Positions 28,765-37,873 of a stretch of 64,000 nt of DNA are shown here, piece after piece. The stretch covers positions 248,001 to 312,000 of the forward strand of contig JAIBCL010000006.1 in assembly GCA_019694165.1 (NCBI GenBank). Reading direction: 5' to 3'. Below the pieces are notes generated by a model, which had not been told where the DNA came from, did not search any database, and saw only the letters and a program-made list of their open reading frames with translations. This stretch comes from Verrucomicrobiaceae bacterium. GTDB taxonomy: Bacteria; Verrucomicrobiota; Verrucomicrobiia; Verrucomicrobiales; Verrucomicrobiaceae. Position 1 is the stretch's first letter. The number at the start of each line of letters is the position of its first letter. The translations under genes and the position numbers were made by a program.

Positions 28765-31380
28765 CTATTTTGCGAACATCGCGTGCGCCGGGTCGCCGCC
28801 GCTGAGCACGTAGGCGATGAGATCGAGGATTTCCTCCTTCGTCAGCATCGAGAGCAGCATCGGCGGCATGGGGGACACCTTGCTCGGCTCGATGCTCTTC
28901 ACCTGCTTGCGGTCCACTCCCACCCGCTGGTTGGGGTCGGTCAGGTCGGTATTGATCTGCACGGTGTCGCCGCTCAGGTTCACCACCACGCCGATGACCT
29001 GCTCGCCGTTTTCTTTCGTGAGCACGCTGGGGACGAACTGCTCGTTGATGACCTTGCTGGGGTTGATGATGTTGTCGAGCAGATCGGCGGGGCTGAAGCG
29101 ACCGCCGGCTCCGGTGAGATCTGGGCCGGTCATGCCTCCCTGGTTGTCGAAGCGGTGGCAGGTGAAACAAGCCGCCGCGGCGAACATTTTCTTGCCGTTG
29201 GCATGGCTGCGGTTCTTCATGCCGGCACCCGCTGCCGAGGCGAGTTCATCGAGCGTCCAATTCTTCGGCGTGCGGCCGACGAACATCGCGCCAAGATTCT
29301 CGATGACTGATTTCTTCTCGGGCTTCTTCTCGATGAGCGCCGCGAGTGCGGTCTTCTCGGCATCGGTGAAAGTGGCGAGACTGTCGGTGCGGATGAACTC
29401 GATGAACTTGTCGAAGCTTGCGCCGCCCTTGTAGTTCGCGGCTTTGAGGAACCACTCGAGCTGCTGGGTGCGCAGCTCCTTCGTCCAGCCCGCCTTCAAC
29501 ATGCGGAGACTGCGCGCAAACTCCATCTGCTCTTCCTGCGTGACGGCCTTCGCGATCAACGCCATGCCTTTGGCCGCAGCGTCCGGGTCCTGAAGATAGC
29601 TGAGTGTCTCGCAAAGGAGCCAGTTCTGCTCAAATGTGGCTGCGGGGAAAAGCGGATCGAGCTTCGCGATCAAAGCCTGCCGCTGAGAATCATCGCAGCC
29701 GTCGAAGCGGTTGAGCACGATCTCGATGGTGCGGACAGCGGTGAGTTGCTGCGGGGTCGGGAGCTTTGCGAGATCGAGTTTTACCAGTGCCGCCAGGAGC
29801 ATTGCGCGCATGGCTTCATCCGTCTTATGGGATGTATTCGACCCATTGGACCTGTGCTGCGGGCACACGCCTGCACAACGTGCGAGTGCCAGGAGCGCTT
29901 CGACTTGCCTGGCGGGATCGGTTTCATTCAGCGCTTTGTCGGACCACGAGGCCAAGGGTTGATGCTCGATGGAAGTTCGTGCGGCCCAGCGAATGTTTGT
30001 TTCGGGATCGGCGAGGTGAGACCAGGTGGTTTCGACGGTCTTGGGGTCCTGTTTGCCGTGGAAGGACTCGAGACGGTGGCGGAGCTTCACTTTGCCGGAC
30101 GTGTCTGACCTGCCAGATGCCTCCGTGCTCTCTTTCCCCACATAAGTCACCCGATACAACCCCGACTGCACCCTGCGTCCACCAATCGTGAAATACATCG
30201 CGCCGTCCTCTTTGCGGATGATCGCATCCGTCAGCGGCAGCGGTGCGCCTGACAGGAACTCCTCCTTCGTCGCCTTGTAGCTTGCGCCGTTGGGTTCGAG
30301 GTGGACGGCGTAGAGCTTGCCCCAGCTCCAGTCGAGCGCGAAGAAGGCGTTTTGATACTTCGCGGGAAACTTCGCGCCGTAGCCAAAGGTCACGCCGGTG
30401 GGCGAGCCGGGGCCGATGTTGATCACGGGCGGCAGATTGTCGGGATACCACTCGGGGCGCTTGCCCGCGCCGTTGCGCCAGCCGAACTCCGCGCCGCTCA
30501 CCACATGGCAGATGCGCGTGGGGCGATACCACGGCGTGTTGAAGTCATACTCCATGTCCGCGTCGTAGGTGAAGAGTTCGCCGTCGCGATTGAACGCGCC
30601 GTCGAAGATGTTGCGGAAGCCGGTGGCGTAGGCCTCGAAGTTTTTCCCCTCGGGATCGAAGCGATACACCGTGCCGCCCGGTCCCATCACATCGCGCATG
30701 AAGCCGCGGCCATCCGGCATGCGCGGCAGCAGATGATCCTCGCCATAAACCTTCGGCACCGGCGAGTTTTCGGCCCACTTCGTCGGCTTCGCGCCGTTGC
30801 CCGAGATGAGGAACAGATTCTTGCCATCCGGCGCGGGCAAGATGGCATGAACACCATGGTCGCCCTTGCTCTCGAACTCGCGGAGCAGCTCCACCTTGTC
30901 GAGCATGTCGTCGTTGTTCGTATCCGTGATGCGATACACGCCGCTCGGGATCTTCGCCTCGTAGTCGTTCACGCCGACATAAAGCGCGCCTTTGAAGAAG
31001 AGCATGCCGTTCACCGCGCGGATGTCGATGGACAGCTTCTCGACTTTCTTGGGATCGAGGGGCTGTCCGGGCGGCGGCACGGTGATGCGGTACAGCCCGC
31101 CGTATTGATCACTCACATACAGCCGGCCCTTCGGGTCCTCGCAAAGATTCACCCACGATCCCTGATCGACACCCGGCACCGAGTAGAGCAGTTCCACCTT
31201 GAAATCCTTCGCCGCTTTGATGCGCGAAATGGGCGTGGCCTTGTTCTCGCCGATGGCAGGACCGACGGCATCCGGGCGCTTCGGCTTGTCCTTGCCTTTG
31301 GGTTTCTGGGCGGCCGCAGGAGGGGCGGAGATCAGGCAGGCGGAAGTGATCAACGGCAGAACGATGGAGAGTGAACGCAT
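28765..31380 (-). CDS. PVC-type haem-binding protein: beta-propeller plus c-type cytochrome domain
   Basis: An 871-residue exported protein starting at the ATG at 31380 with a signal peptide (MRSLSIVLPLITSACLISAPPAAAQ). The N-terminal half is a glucose/sorbosone-dehydrogenase-like propeller (FKVELLYSVPGVDQGSWVNLCEDPKGRLYVSDQYGGLYRI; later GVTFGYGAKFPAKYQNAFFALDWSWGK). A helical HEAT-like middle follows. The C-terminus has the Pirellula/Verrucomicrobium haem-binding domain with CFTCH, then GGMTGPDLTGAGGRFSPADLLDNIINPSKVINEQF. The class is abundant in the PVC group and is thought to oxidise sugars or related compounds in the periplasm. The substrate is unknown. Confidence 0.93.
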   Translation of the reverse strand: MRSLSIVLPLITSACLISAPPAAAQKPKGKDKPKRPDAVGPAIGENKATPISRIKAAKDFKVELLYSVPGVDQGSWVNLCEDPKGRLYVSDQYGGLYRITVPPPGQPLDPKKVEKLSIDIRAVNGMLFFKGALYVGVNDYEAKIPSGVYRITDTNNDDMLDKVELLREFESKGDHGVHAILPAPDGKNLFLISGNGAKPTKWAENSPVPKVYGEDHLLPRMPDGRGFMRDVMGPGGTVYRFDPEGKNFEAYATGFRNIFDGAFNRDGELFTYDADMEYDFNTPWYRPTRICHVVSGAEFGWRNGAGKRPEWYPDNLPPVINIGPGSPTGVTFGYGAKFPAKYQNAFFALDWSWGKLYAVHLEPNGASYKATKEEFLSGAPLPLTDAIIRKEDGAMYFTIGGRRVQSGLYRVTYVGKESTEASGRSDTSGKVKLRHRLESFHGKQDPKTVETTWSHLADPETNIRWAARTSIEHQPLASWSDKALNETDPARQVEALLALARCAGVCPQHRSNGSNTSHKTDEAMRAMLLAALVKLDLAKLPTPQQLTAVRTIEIVLNRFDGCDDSQRQALIAKLDPLFPAATFEQNWLLCETLSYLQDPDAAAKGMALIAKAVTQEEQMEFARSLRMLKAGWTKELRTQQLEWFLKAANYKGGASFDKFIEFIRTDSLATFTDAEKTALAALIEKKPEKKSVIENLGAMFVGRTPKNWTLDELASAAGAGMKNRSHANGKKMFAAAACFTCHRFDNQGGMTGPDLTGAGGRFSPADLLDNIINPSKVINEQFVPSVLTKENGEQVIGVVVNLSGDTVQINTDLTDPNQRVGVDRKQVKSIEPSKVSPMPPMLLSMLTKEEILDLIAYVLSGGDPAHAMFAK

Positions 31381-31444
31381 AGGTCGGATGAGAAGCCTCC
31401 ATAACGGCGGCCACGCGCCTTTCATTCGACCTGCCCGCCGCATT

Positions 31445-32758
31445 TCATTTCGGGATCTGCGCAGTCTGCGGAGCGTAATTTCCTCCCGCTCCATTGCGCC
31501 ACCGGATGCGTGGCACGACGGGAACGCGCTTCTGGAGCCAGACCAGAAAAAAGAAGACCTGGATGCGCCAGCGCACGCTCCAAGGCAGGCGCGTCCGTCC
31601 GGCGAGGACGGCATTGATGCCGGAGGTGAGATGCAGAAACGAACTGGGCTGGAGGAACAAGTCGGTGAAGTGTCGCGTGTAGTAGCGCTCGATGAACGCC
31701 CAGAAGCGGTCCATGGTGCGCCGCGTCTCGCACTCGTAGCGGTGCATGGATGTGGTCAGCGTCTGGTTTTTCTCCAGCGCCTCGATGACGCACCGCGCGC
31801 CGTCACGGGCGGTCTGCATCGCGAGCATGACTCCGGAGGAGAAGATGGGGTCCATGAAACCGGCGGCATCGCCGATGCGCACGAGGCGCGGCGAGACCAT
31901 GCAGTCCATGCGGAAAGAGTAGTCGGTGATCACATGCAGCGGCGTCGCCGGCTGCGCGCGGCCCATGCGGCGGTGCAGCTCGGGCGTTGTCCGCACCACT
32001 TCGGCGAATAGCGCCTCGGGCTTCCGGCCTAAGCGGGAAAACTCATCGAGATCAAGGACGAGACCGACGCTGGCGCGCTCGTCAGTGAGCGGGATCATCC
32101 AGAACCACGAGCGCTCGCGCAGCACGAGGACGATGTCGCCGCGTTCCTCGCGGCACGGCATCTCGACGCCGGAGAAATGCCCGAACACCGCCACTTTCCG
32201 ATGCTGTGGATACACTCGGCGGATGCCTTCGCGCGTGCCGGTGAATGCAGCCATGCCGGTGGCATCGAGGAGGAAACGCGCGCGCAGTTCGTCATCGGCG
32301 CCGTCTTCGCGGCTGGTGCGGACGACAACCGCTTCGTCCGCGACTTCGTGCCCGGTCACCGTCACTCCCTCACGTACATCGGCGCCGCTGGCCCGCGCGT
32401 GCCGCAGGAGGATGTCGTCGAATACGGAGCGCTCCACCTGGAATGCCTCGGGGTGCTCCGTGAAAAGACCCTGCGCAAAAACCAGCCGCGCGCGCGGCAT
32501 GCCGCCGGCCGCGGAGAATTGGGCGCCGCGCTTCACCATGAAGCCGGCCGCCTGAATCTGGTCCCACACACCGATCTCTTCGAAGATTTCGCGATTGTAG
32601 GGCAGCAGCGACTCGCCGACGTGGAATCGCGGGAAGTGCTCCTTCTCGAGCACGACCACCGATTTGCCCGCGCGGGCCAGCACGCAGGCTGCCGTGGCAC
32701 CCGCGGGGCCGCCGCCGATGATGATGGCGTCGTGCATTGTCTGGCTGGCGGATTCCAT
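31445..32758 (-). CDS. FAD-dependent oxidoreductase of the flavin-dependent halogenase family
   Basis: A 437-residue flavoprotein. The FAD site is IIIGGGPAGATAA (about 12-24), with HVGESLLP (46-53) as in halogenases. Family marks of flavin-dependent halogenases are all present: a Lys at the catalytic position (K76 in FMVKRGAQF), a WxWxIP motif (WFWMIP, 218-223) and FxxPxxSxG (FMDPIFSSG, 301-309). This pattern fits phenol- or pyrrole-type halogenases, but related oxidoreductases share parts of it. The C-terminus (WRIQVFFFLVWLQKRVP) could associate with the membrane. No biosynthetic cluster is adjacent. purU lies 9 bp downstream. Confidence 0.82.
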   Translation of the reverse strand: MESASQTMHDAIIIGGGPAGATAACVLARAGKSVVVLEKEHFPRFHVGESLLPYNREIFEEIGVWDQIQAAGFMVKRGAQFSAAGGMPRARLVFAQGLFTEHPEAFQVERSVFDDILLRHARASGADVREGVTVTGHEVADEAVVVRTSREDGADDELRARFLLDATGMAAFTGTREGIRRVYPQHRKVAVFGHFSGVEMPCREERGDIVLVLRERSWFWMIPLTDERASVGLVLDLDEFSRLGRKPEALFAEVVRTTPELHRRMGRAQPATPLHVITDYSFRMDCMVSPRLVRIGDAAGFMDPIFSSGVMLAMQTARDGARCVIEALEKNQTLTTSMHRYECETRRTMDRFWAFIERYYTRHFTDLFLQPSSFLHLTSGINAVLAGRTRLPWSVRWRIQVFFFLVWLQKRVPVVPRIRWRNGAGGNYAPQTAQIPK

Positions 32759-32767
32759 GCCGTGCGG

Positions 32768-33634
32768 TCAGCCGAAGACGATGGTCTTGTTTTTGTAAAC
32801 GAGGACCTTGTCGTTCACATGGCACCACAGGGCCTTTGCGAGTACGGACTTCTCCAGATCGCGCCCAAGGCGGACGAGGTCGGCCACGGTGTCCTCGTGA
32901 GATACGCGCATCACGTCCTGGTGGATGATGGGTCCCTGGTCGAGTTCGGCGGTGACGTAGTGGCTCGTGGCGCCGATGATCTTCACGCCGCGCTCGTGTG
33001 CCTGATGGTAGGGTTTTGCGCCGACGAAGGCGGGGAGGAAAGAGTGATGGATGTTCAGGATGCGGTTTGAGAATTCGTCGATCAAGGCCGGACTGACGAT
33101 CTGCATGTAGCGGGCGAGCACCACGGTGTCGATGCGCAGATCGCGCAGCAGCGCGATTTGCGCGGCCTCCTGCTCAAGGCGGTTTTCCCTCGTCATCGGA
33201 AAAGGCGCGAACTTGATGCCGAAGCGCTCGGCGGCGGGCCGAAGCGTCTCGTGATTGCTGATGATGACGGGTATGTCGATGCCTAGATCACCGGACTCGT
33301 GGCGCGCGAGCAGGTCGTAGAGGCAGTGGTTTTCCTTCGTGACGAAAAGGGCGATGCGCCGCCGGTCCGCTGAGAAACTCAGCCGCCACTTCATCTGGTG
33401 CCTGCGCCCGAGCGTGCTGAAGCGCGGATCGACTTCGGTGCGGTCGAGCAAAAAGCCGTCCATGGACCACTCGAGCCGCATGAAGAAGGTGTTCTCGCCC
33501 GCATCGATGTGCTGTTGGAGGTCGATGATGTTGCCGTGGTGGGAGGCGATGAAGCCGGTGACATCGTGGACGAGTCCGGGCTTGTCGGGACAATGGATGA
33601 GAAGCGTGGCGGTTTCTGGCGCAGGCGAGGGCAT
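32768..33634 (-). CDS. purU: Formyltetrahydrofolate deformylase
   Basis: Hydrolyses 10-formyl-THF to THF and formate, balancing one-carbon pools. The 288-residue protein starts at the ATG at 33634. It has an N-terminal ACT domain (LLIHCPDKPGLVHDVTGFIASHHGNIIDLQQHID) and a C-terminal formyltransferase-fold domain with the catalytic Asn/His/Asp set: NIHHSFLPAFVGAKPYHQAHERGVKIIGATSHYVTAELDQGPII. Length is typical. The gene is upstream of the halogenase-like gene with a 9-bp gap, so they may be co-transcribed. Confidence 0.96.
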   Translation of the reverse strand: MPSPAPETATLLIHCPDKPGLVHDVTGFIASHHGNIIDLQQHIDAGENTFFMRLEWSMDGFLLDRTEVDPRFSTLGRRHQMKWRLSFSADRRRIALFVTKENHCLYDLLARHESGDLGIDIPVIISNHETLRPAAERFGIKFAPFPMTRENRLEQEAAQIALLRDLRIDTVVLARYMQIVSPALIDEFSNRILNIHHSFLPAFVGAKPYHQAHERGVKIIGATSHYVTAELDQGPIIHQDVMRVSHEDTVADLVRLGRDLEKSVLAKALWCHVNDKVLVYKNKTIVFG

Positions 33635-33775
33635 GAGGGGGGCGGGCGCAATGTGCGGGCCGAGTGCGGGCGTGCAAACGAGAAGTCGAACGAACTCCGG
33701 AGCGGAGACGAACTCACCCACACCAGCGCGTCGGACGTGCGGAATCGGATGACCTGCTTCCGTGAACGGGTGCTC

Positions 33776-34852
33776 TCACTGCGTGCGCACGACGAGCACA
33801 CGGCGGTCGAGTTGCAGTTCAGCTTCGGAGCCGTTTGGGTGTTCGGCATAGGCCTCGCCATAGCCTTTGATGGACAGGACGGCTGCGGGCACTCCGTAGT
33901 GGCTGACGAGCAGCGCGTAGGTGCGGCTGGCCCTGTCTTTGGAGAGCTTCAAGTTGTCCGCCTCCTCGCCGTCGGTGCTGGTATGCCCTTCGATGACGAA
34001 GCGCGCATTCTGGTCCTGCGCATAGACTTCGAGCAGGGCGGCGGCCACCGCCTCAAGTTCGGCGGCGGAGTTTTCATCGAGCAGTTCAGCCGTGCCGGCG
34101 GCGAACAGGATGGGAACCGCGATGTATGGCAGTTCACTGGACTGTCCGTCCTCCGCAGGCACGACCACGACGTTCCGGGCGCTGTCGTAAACGCGTACGA
34201 GGGTCCGGGGGGCAGGCGGCGTGACCACGACACCCGGAGCAGGCGGCCGCACCACCACGGCGGGAGCCACTCGGCGCGGTGGCAATGCCAGCACGCGCCT
34301 CACCGCACGCGGGTCCACCCTTGGTCCTGCGCCGGGGCCTCCAGCCGGACCCGGCGGATTGACGACGCGCGGACTCACACGCGGAGCGACGACCGGCCCC
34401 ACGCCCTTGCGCACGGTGGGAAACACGGGCCGCGTGGCCGGCCCGATCTTGGTGGGCGCGGGCACCACTTTTCTCACGGGCGCTGGTCCAGGTCCCGGAC
34501 CCGGCTTGGGTGCGACCTTGGGAACGGGGCCGACTTTTGGACCGACCTTGGGCACCACCGGTCCCACTTTGGGTCGGACGACCGGCGCTGTTTTTGGAGT
34601 ACCGGGACCCACTTTTGGCCCGCCGCCGACGGGACCCTTTCCGCCACCTCCTGGGCCCTTCCCGCCGCCGCTCGGACCTACCTTGGTGGCGGGCGTTTGC
34701 CCGGGTCCGCCTGGACCTTTGCCCTTGCCTTTCCCGGTTGTTCTGCGGTCATCGGAATCGCCCGGCTTGCGAGGCGGACCACCTTGGGCCTGTAGCGAGC
34801 CAGCTCCGAACGCCATCAAGGCGAGGATCATAAAGATGAGGTGCTTTTTCAT
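33776..34852 (-). CDS. OmpA-family protein with long Gly/Pro/Lys/Val low-complexity region
   Basis: A 358-residue exported protein starting at the ATG at 34852 with a signal peptide (MKKHLIFMILALMAFGAGSLQAQG). About 200 residues of low complexity follow, based on GPxVGP and KGPGGGGKGP repeats. The C-terminal 130 residues form an OmpA peptidoglycan-binding domain (IAVPILFAAGTAELLDENSAAELEAVA, FVIEGHTSTDGEEADNLKLSKDRASRTYALLV, IKGYGEAYA, LQLDRRVLVV). It likely sits in the periplasm anchored to peptidoglycan. The linker is unusually long. Confidence 0.9.
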   Translation of the reverse strand: MKKHLIFMILALMAFGAGSLQAQGGPPRKPGDSDDRRTTGKGKGKGPGGPGQTPATKVGPSGGGKGPGGGGKGPVGGGPKVGPGTPKTAPVVRPKVGPVVPKVGPKVGPVPKVAPKPGPGPGPAPVRKVVPAPTKIGPATRPVFPTVRKGVGPVVAPRVSPRVVNPPGPAGGPGAGPRVDPRAVRRVLALPPRRVAPAVVVRPPAPGVVVTPPAPRTLVRVYDSARNVVVVPAEDGQSSELPYIAVPILFAAGTAELLDENSAAELEAVAAALLEVYAQDQNARFVIEGHTSTDGEEADNLKLSKDRASRTYALLVSHYGVPAAVLSIKGYGEAYAEHPNGSEAELQLDRRVLVVRTQ

Positions 34853-35210
34853 GGCGAAGTGTGGGTTGAGTTTTGGTGGATGATCAAGGACAGCCTCTGA
34901 CGATGCAGGTTCAGGATGGGTATCGGGCCCAACTAAAGACATGCGTGAGCCGTGTGTAGTATGCTCCCTCGCCTGCATAGGTGCGAGGCGAATGCTGGAA
35001 TTCTTCCCTCATTCTTTGCGCGCAGCGTCACGCCCCATCGGCCACGCCTGCCAAGCACTGCTTCGAGGCTGTGTCCGGCACACGAGGGGTTGCCATGAAG
35101 TTCTTTGGCTCACCCAGCAAAGCATGTTAATTATAAAAACAACAAATAATTTGAAATAAAGTTCCGATGATATATAATTGCCATTAATTAAACAATAACC
35201 ACTCCACTCC
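34853..35210. other. Divergent intergenic region
   Basis: These 358 bp separate the OmpA-type gene from the orphan gene at 35211. The part from 35126 to 35205 is strongly AT-rich and holds the promoter at 35151-35178. I see no gene or RNA in the remainder. Confidence 0.5.
35151..35178 (+). promoter_or_regulatory. Sigma70-type promoter before the orphan gene at 35211
   Basis: TTGAAA at 35151-35156 and a consensus TATAAT at 35173-35178 are separated by 16 bp in an AT-rich tract. Transcription would begin near 35185, about 25 nt before the ATG at 35211. No operator is evident. Confidence 0.65.
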
Positions 35211-35732
35211 ATGCTCCAGCCGCTGCCCATTACCGTCACTGAACCAAGCCTCGAAAACTTTGATTGGGTCGGGTTTGGCACCCTGCGAGTTCCCAGCAAG
35301 CCAATGCGTTTTGGCTTTCAGGTCGATATCGTCCCAACGGTGATGCACCCGGAGGTGGCCTTTGGCGTCGTGAGACGCGATCCGGCAACCGGTGCTCTCG
35401 GCGCGGGATTTGCAGTGCGAGTGGATCTGGACCGCGGTGAAATTTGGGATCTCGTGAACAACAGTGGCCTGGTAGGCTGGATCGAAGGTGCTCTCGGCTT
35501 GCAGGCCTATTCGGTCGAAGAGCCGATGCTCCTGAGCTGGGAGATAGAGCGCATCGGCTCGGTGCTCATCCCGAAGCTTCAAGTCGGAGGCGAAGAGTGG
35601 CTCTATCCGTCGATCCGCTGTGCCGAAGCGCTCGAACTCACGGCCATGGCCGGCTGCTCGGCGGACGAGGGACGCCCATCGGACTGGTTCATGCATCCCG
35701 CGCTCTGGCACGAAGAACAGCCGGGGGAGTAA
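35211..35732 (+). CDS. Hypothetical protein, no recognised family
   Basis: A 173-residue soluble protein starting at the ATG at 35211. It is mixed alpha/beta with many hydrophobic beta segments: FDWVGFGTLRVPSKPMRFGFQVDIVPTV, AFGVVRRDPATGALGAGFAVRVDLDRGEIWDLVN, and a C-terminal EALELTAMAG. No signal or membrane segment. The FxVRVDLDRGEIWDLVNNSGL stretch is reminiscent of an SPRY- or lectin-like strand pattern, but I cannot name a family. It has its own strong promoter and is followed 71 bp later by hldD. Confidence 0.75.
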   Translation: MLQPLPITVTEPSLENFDWVGFGTLRVPSKPMRFGFQVDIVPTVMHPEVAFGVVRRDPATGALGAGFAVRVDLDRGEIWDLVNNSGLVGWIEGALGLQAYSVEEPMLLSWEIERIGSVLIPKLQVGGEEWLYPSIRCAEALELTAMAGCSADEGRPSDWFMHPALWHEEQPGE

Positions 35733-35803
35733 ACGGTTGTTTGGAGTTTGAAGATCGGATTTGGCGGCTCTAAGGATGCGGCCCCGCACTCCCTGCAAGC
35801 TCC

Positions 35804-36925
35804 ATGCCGACCACTCATCCGACCATCAAGATACCGGGCAAGCTGCTCTCCAGCCTCTCCACGCTTTCACCTCAGGAACGGGCGGAACTACAGTCGCTTT
35901 TTCAGCAGTCCGTGTCCGTGCAGGCGGAGGACCGCCGCATTCTCGTCACCGGTGGCGCGGGTTTTATCGGCAGTGCGCTTGTGTGGGAGCTCAACCGCCT
36001 CGGCTGTACGAACATTCTTGTTTCCGACAAACTCTCCTCCGACGAGAAATGGAAGAACTTGGTGCCGCTGAAGTTTGCCGACTACATCGACGGCGATGAC
36101 CTGCTCGCACGCCTCGAGCAGTCGCCGGAGGCGCTGGGCAAGTTCCATCAGGTGCTGCATTTGGGCGCCTGCTCCGCCACCACTGAGCGCGATGCGGCCT
36201 ACCTGATGCGCAACAACTTCGAGTACACCAAGCAGCTCTGCCACTGGTCGCTCCGGCAAGGTGCGCGCTTCGTCTATGCTTCGTCCGCAGCGACGTACGG
36301 TGATGGCACCGCTGGCATGGATGACAAGGACGACGACATCGACCGCCTGCGACCGCTGAACATGTACGGCTACTCGAAGCACATCTTCGATCAGCACGCG
36401 CGTCGCGCCGGGTTGCTGGGGCACATCGCCGGCCTGAAGTACTTCAATGTCTTCGGCCCGAACGAGGATCACAAAGGCGACATGCGCTCCGTCGTCCACA
36501 AGGCGTGCGGTCAGATACTTTCCGGTGGTCGTGTGCATCTGTTCAAGTCCCACCGTCCCGACTTCAACGACGGCGAGCAGATGCGCGACTTCCTCTATGT
36601 GAAGGATGCCGTGCGCATGACGCTCCACCTGGCGGGCAAGCCGGAAGCCAACGGCCTTTTCAATCTCGGCTCCGGAACGGCCCACACCTGGCTGCAGCTC
36701 GTGAGGGCCATCTTCGCCGCGCTGGAAAGACCGCCGCAGATCGACTTCATCGACATGCCGGAGCACCTGCGGGAGAAGTATCAGTATTACACTTGTGCCG
36801 ACATCGCGAAGCTGCGTGCGTCAGGTTACACTCTAGAGATCACCCCGCTGGCCGACGCCGTGCGCGATTACGTGGTGAACTACCTGGTCCCTGGCAGGCA
36901 TCTTGGTGACGAAGGCGCGCAGTAG
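35804..36925 (+). CDS. hldD: ADP-L-glycero-D-manno-heptose-6-epimerase
   Basis: Epimerises ADP-D,D-heptose to ADP-L,D-heptose for the LPS inner core. The 373-residue short-chain dehydrogenase has the NAD motif ILVTGGAGFIGSALVWEL (from about residue 46), HLGACSATTERD, the active-site SSAATYGDG and YGYSK (Tyr-x3-Lys), KYFNVFGPNEDHKGDMRSVVHK and DFLYVKDAV. These are strong HldD/RfaD signatures. A 45-residue Ser/Leu-rich extension precedes the Rossmann motif and may mean that translation starts later. Together with lpxI it supports LPS. Confidence 0.94.
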   Translation: MPTTHPTIKIPGKLLSSLSTLSPQERAELQSLFQQSVSVQAEDRRILVTGGAGFIGSALVWELNRLGCTNILVSDKLSSDEKWKNLVPLKFADYIDGDDLLARLEQSPEALGKFHQVLHLGACSATTERDAAYLMRNNFEYTKQLCHWSLRQGARFVYASSAATYGDGTAGMDDKDDDIDRLRPLNMYGYSKHIFDQHARRAGLLGHIAGLKYFNVFGPNEDHKGDMRSVVHKACGQILSGGRVHLFKSHRPDFNDGEQMRDFLYVKDAVRMTLHLAGKPEANGLFNLGSGTAHTWLQLVRAIFAALERPPQIDFIDMPEHLREKYQYYTCADIAKLRASGYTLEITPLADAVRDYVVNYLVPGRHLGDEGAQ

Positions 36926-37015
36926 CAGCGCTTTCAAAACTTATCGCGCGGACAGCCGTTCGCGGGCGATCCGCACCTCGCGCTGGCCGGGGATGTTGGA
37001 CCAGGCAGACAAACC

Positions 37016-37873
37016 TCAGTTCGGCGGACGGTCGGCACCGTCTGCGCGTGGCGCAGAAGCATCCGCCGACGCGGCCTGCGGTTTGGGCTGCGGTTTTGGC
37101 TGGGGCTTGGGGAGGTTCGGCAGTTCCTTCGAGATGGCTTGGCGATACGCATCGCGCAGCTTGCGCAATGCCTCCACCCGCTTCTCCGGCGGCGCGGCGA
37201 GCAGCGCGTCCGCCGCTTCCTTGACCTCGGGGGTCTGCATCACCTTGGCATGCGCAGCCCGTACACCCTCGCGCGCCTCGGGCTTCACGATGGTCATCAG
37301 CTCCAGACCCAGCCGCTCCAGCGCCACCTTTGCGAAGGCGTTGTCCGTCGGCGCAGGCAATGGCGGAAACGGGCGCTGCTCAGAAGCGTGTTGCAGCGGC
37401 TTGATCTTCTCGAGGATGCCCACCACGTCGGGAGCCACGTCCTGGATTCCCTGGCGCATCGCCGCGCGGAATTCTTCGCTCGCCTTGAAGTACCGCTCCT
37501 TCGCCGCCTGCACAGCCGGCAGCGTCCACGCCTTGTCGATGGCAGCACGCAAACGCTTCTTCTCTTCTTCCGGCAGCCGCTCGATGCCCTCCACGGGCAG
37601 TGGCCCCTTGCCGGCGCCACCCCGCGGCGCAAAACGCGGATCGCCCGGTTTGCCAGGGCCCACCGGCGGCAAGCCTGGCCGGCGCAGCGGCGGAGGTGGC
37701 AGCGTCTTCTGGGGCTCGTCGGACTTCGTCGGGCCGGGCGTGTCTTGCGCGGCCGCGCAGACTGCATGCGCCCCGAGCGTTATCCATATGACTGCCAGCC
37801 CTCGGGAAACAAGCTTGCTGCCCTGCAAGGCGGGCTTCTTCAACGGGCACTGATTCTCTGGATTCTTCGCCAT
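37016..37873 (-). CDS. Hypothetical secreted protein with Pro-rich linkers
   Basis: A 285-residue protein starting at the ATG at 37873. Its N-terminal stretch (GLAVIWITLGAHAVCAAAQ) looks like a signal peptide preceded by a longer basic region. A Pro/Gly-rich segment follows (LPPPPLRRPGLPPVGPGKPGDPRF), then a helical domain (EEEKKRLRAAIDKAWTLPAVQAAKERYFKASEEFRAAMRQGI) and a tail with KPQPKPQPKPQ. The helical part recalls heavy-metal-sensor or LTXXQ-like periplasmic helices, but that is weak. No known family is claimed. Confidence 0.75.
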   Translation of the reverse strand: MAKNPENQCPLKKPALQGSKLVSRGLAVIWITLGAHAVCAAAQDTPGPTKSDEPQKTLPPPPLRRPGLPPVGPGKPGDPRFAPRGGAGKGPLPVEGIERLPEEEKKRLRAAIDKAWTLPAVQAAKERYFKASEEFRAAMRQGIQDVAPDVVGILEKIKPLQHASEQRPFPPLPAPTDNAFAKVALERLGLELMTIVKPEAREGVRAAHAKVMQTPEVKEAADALLAAPPEKRVEALRKLRDAYRQAISKELPNLPKPQPKPQPKPQAASADASAPRADGADRPPN

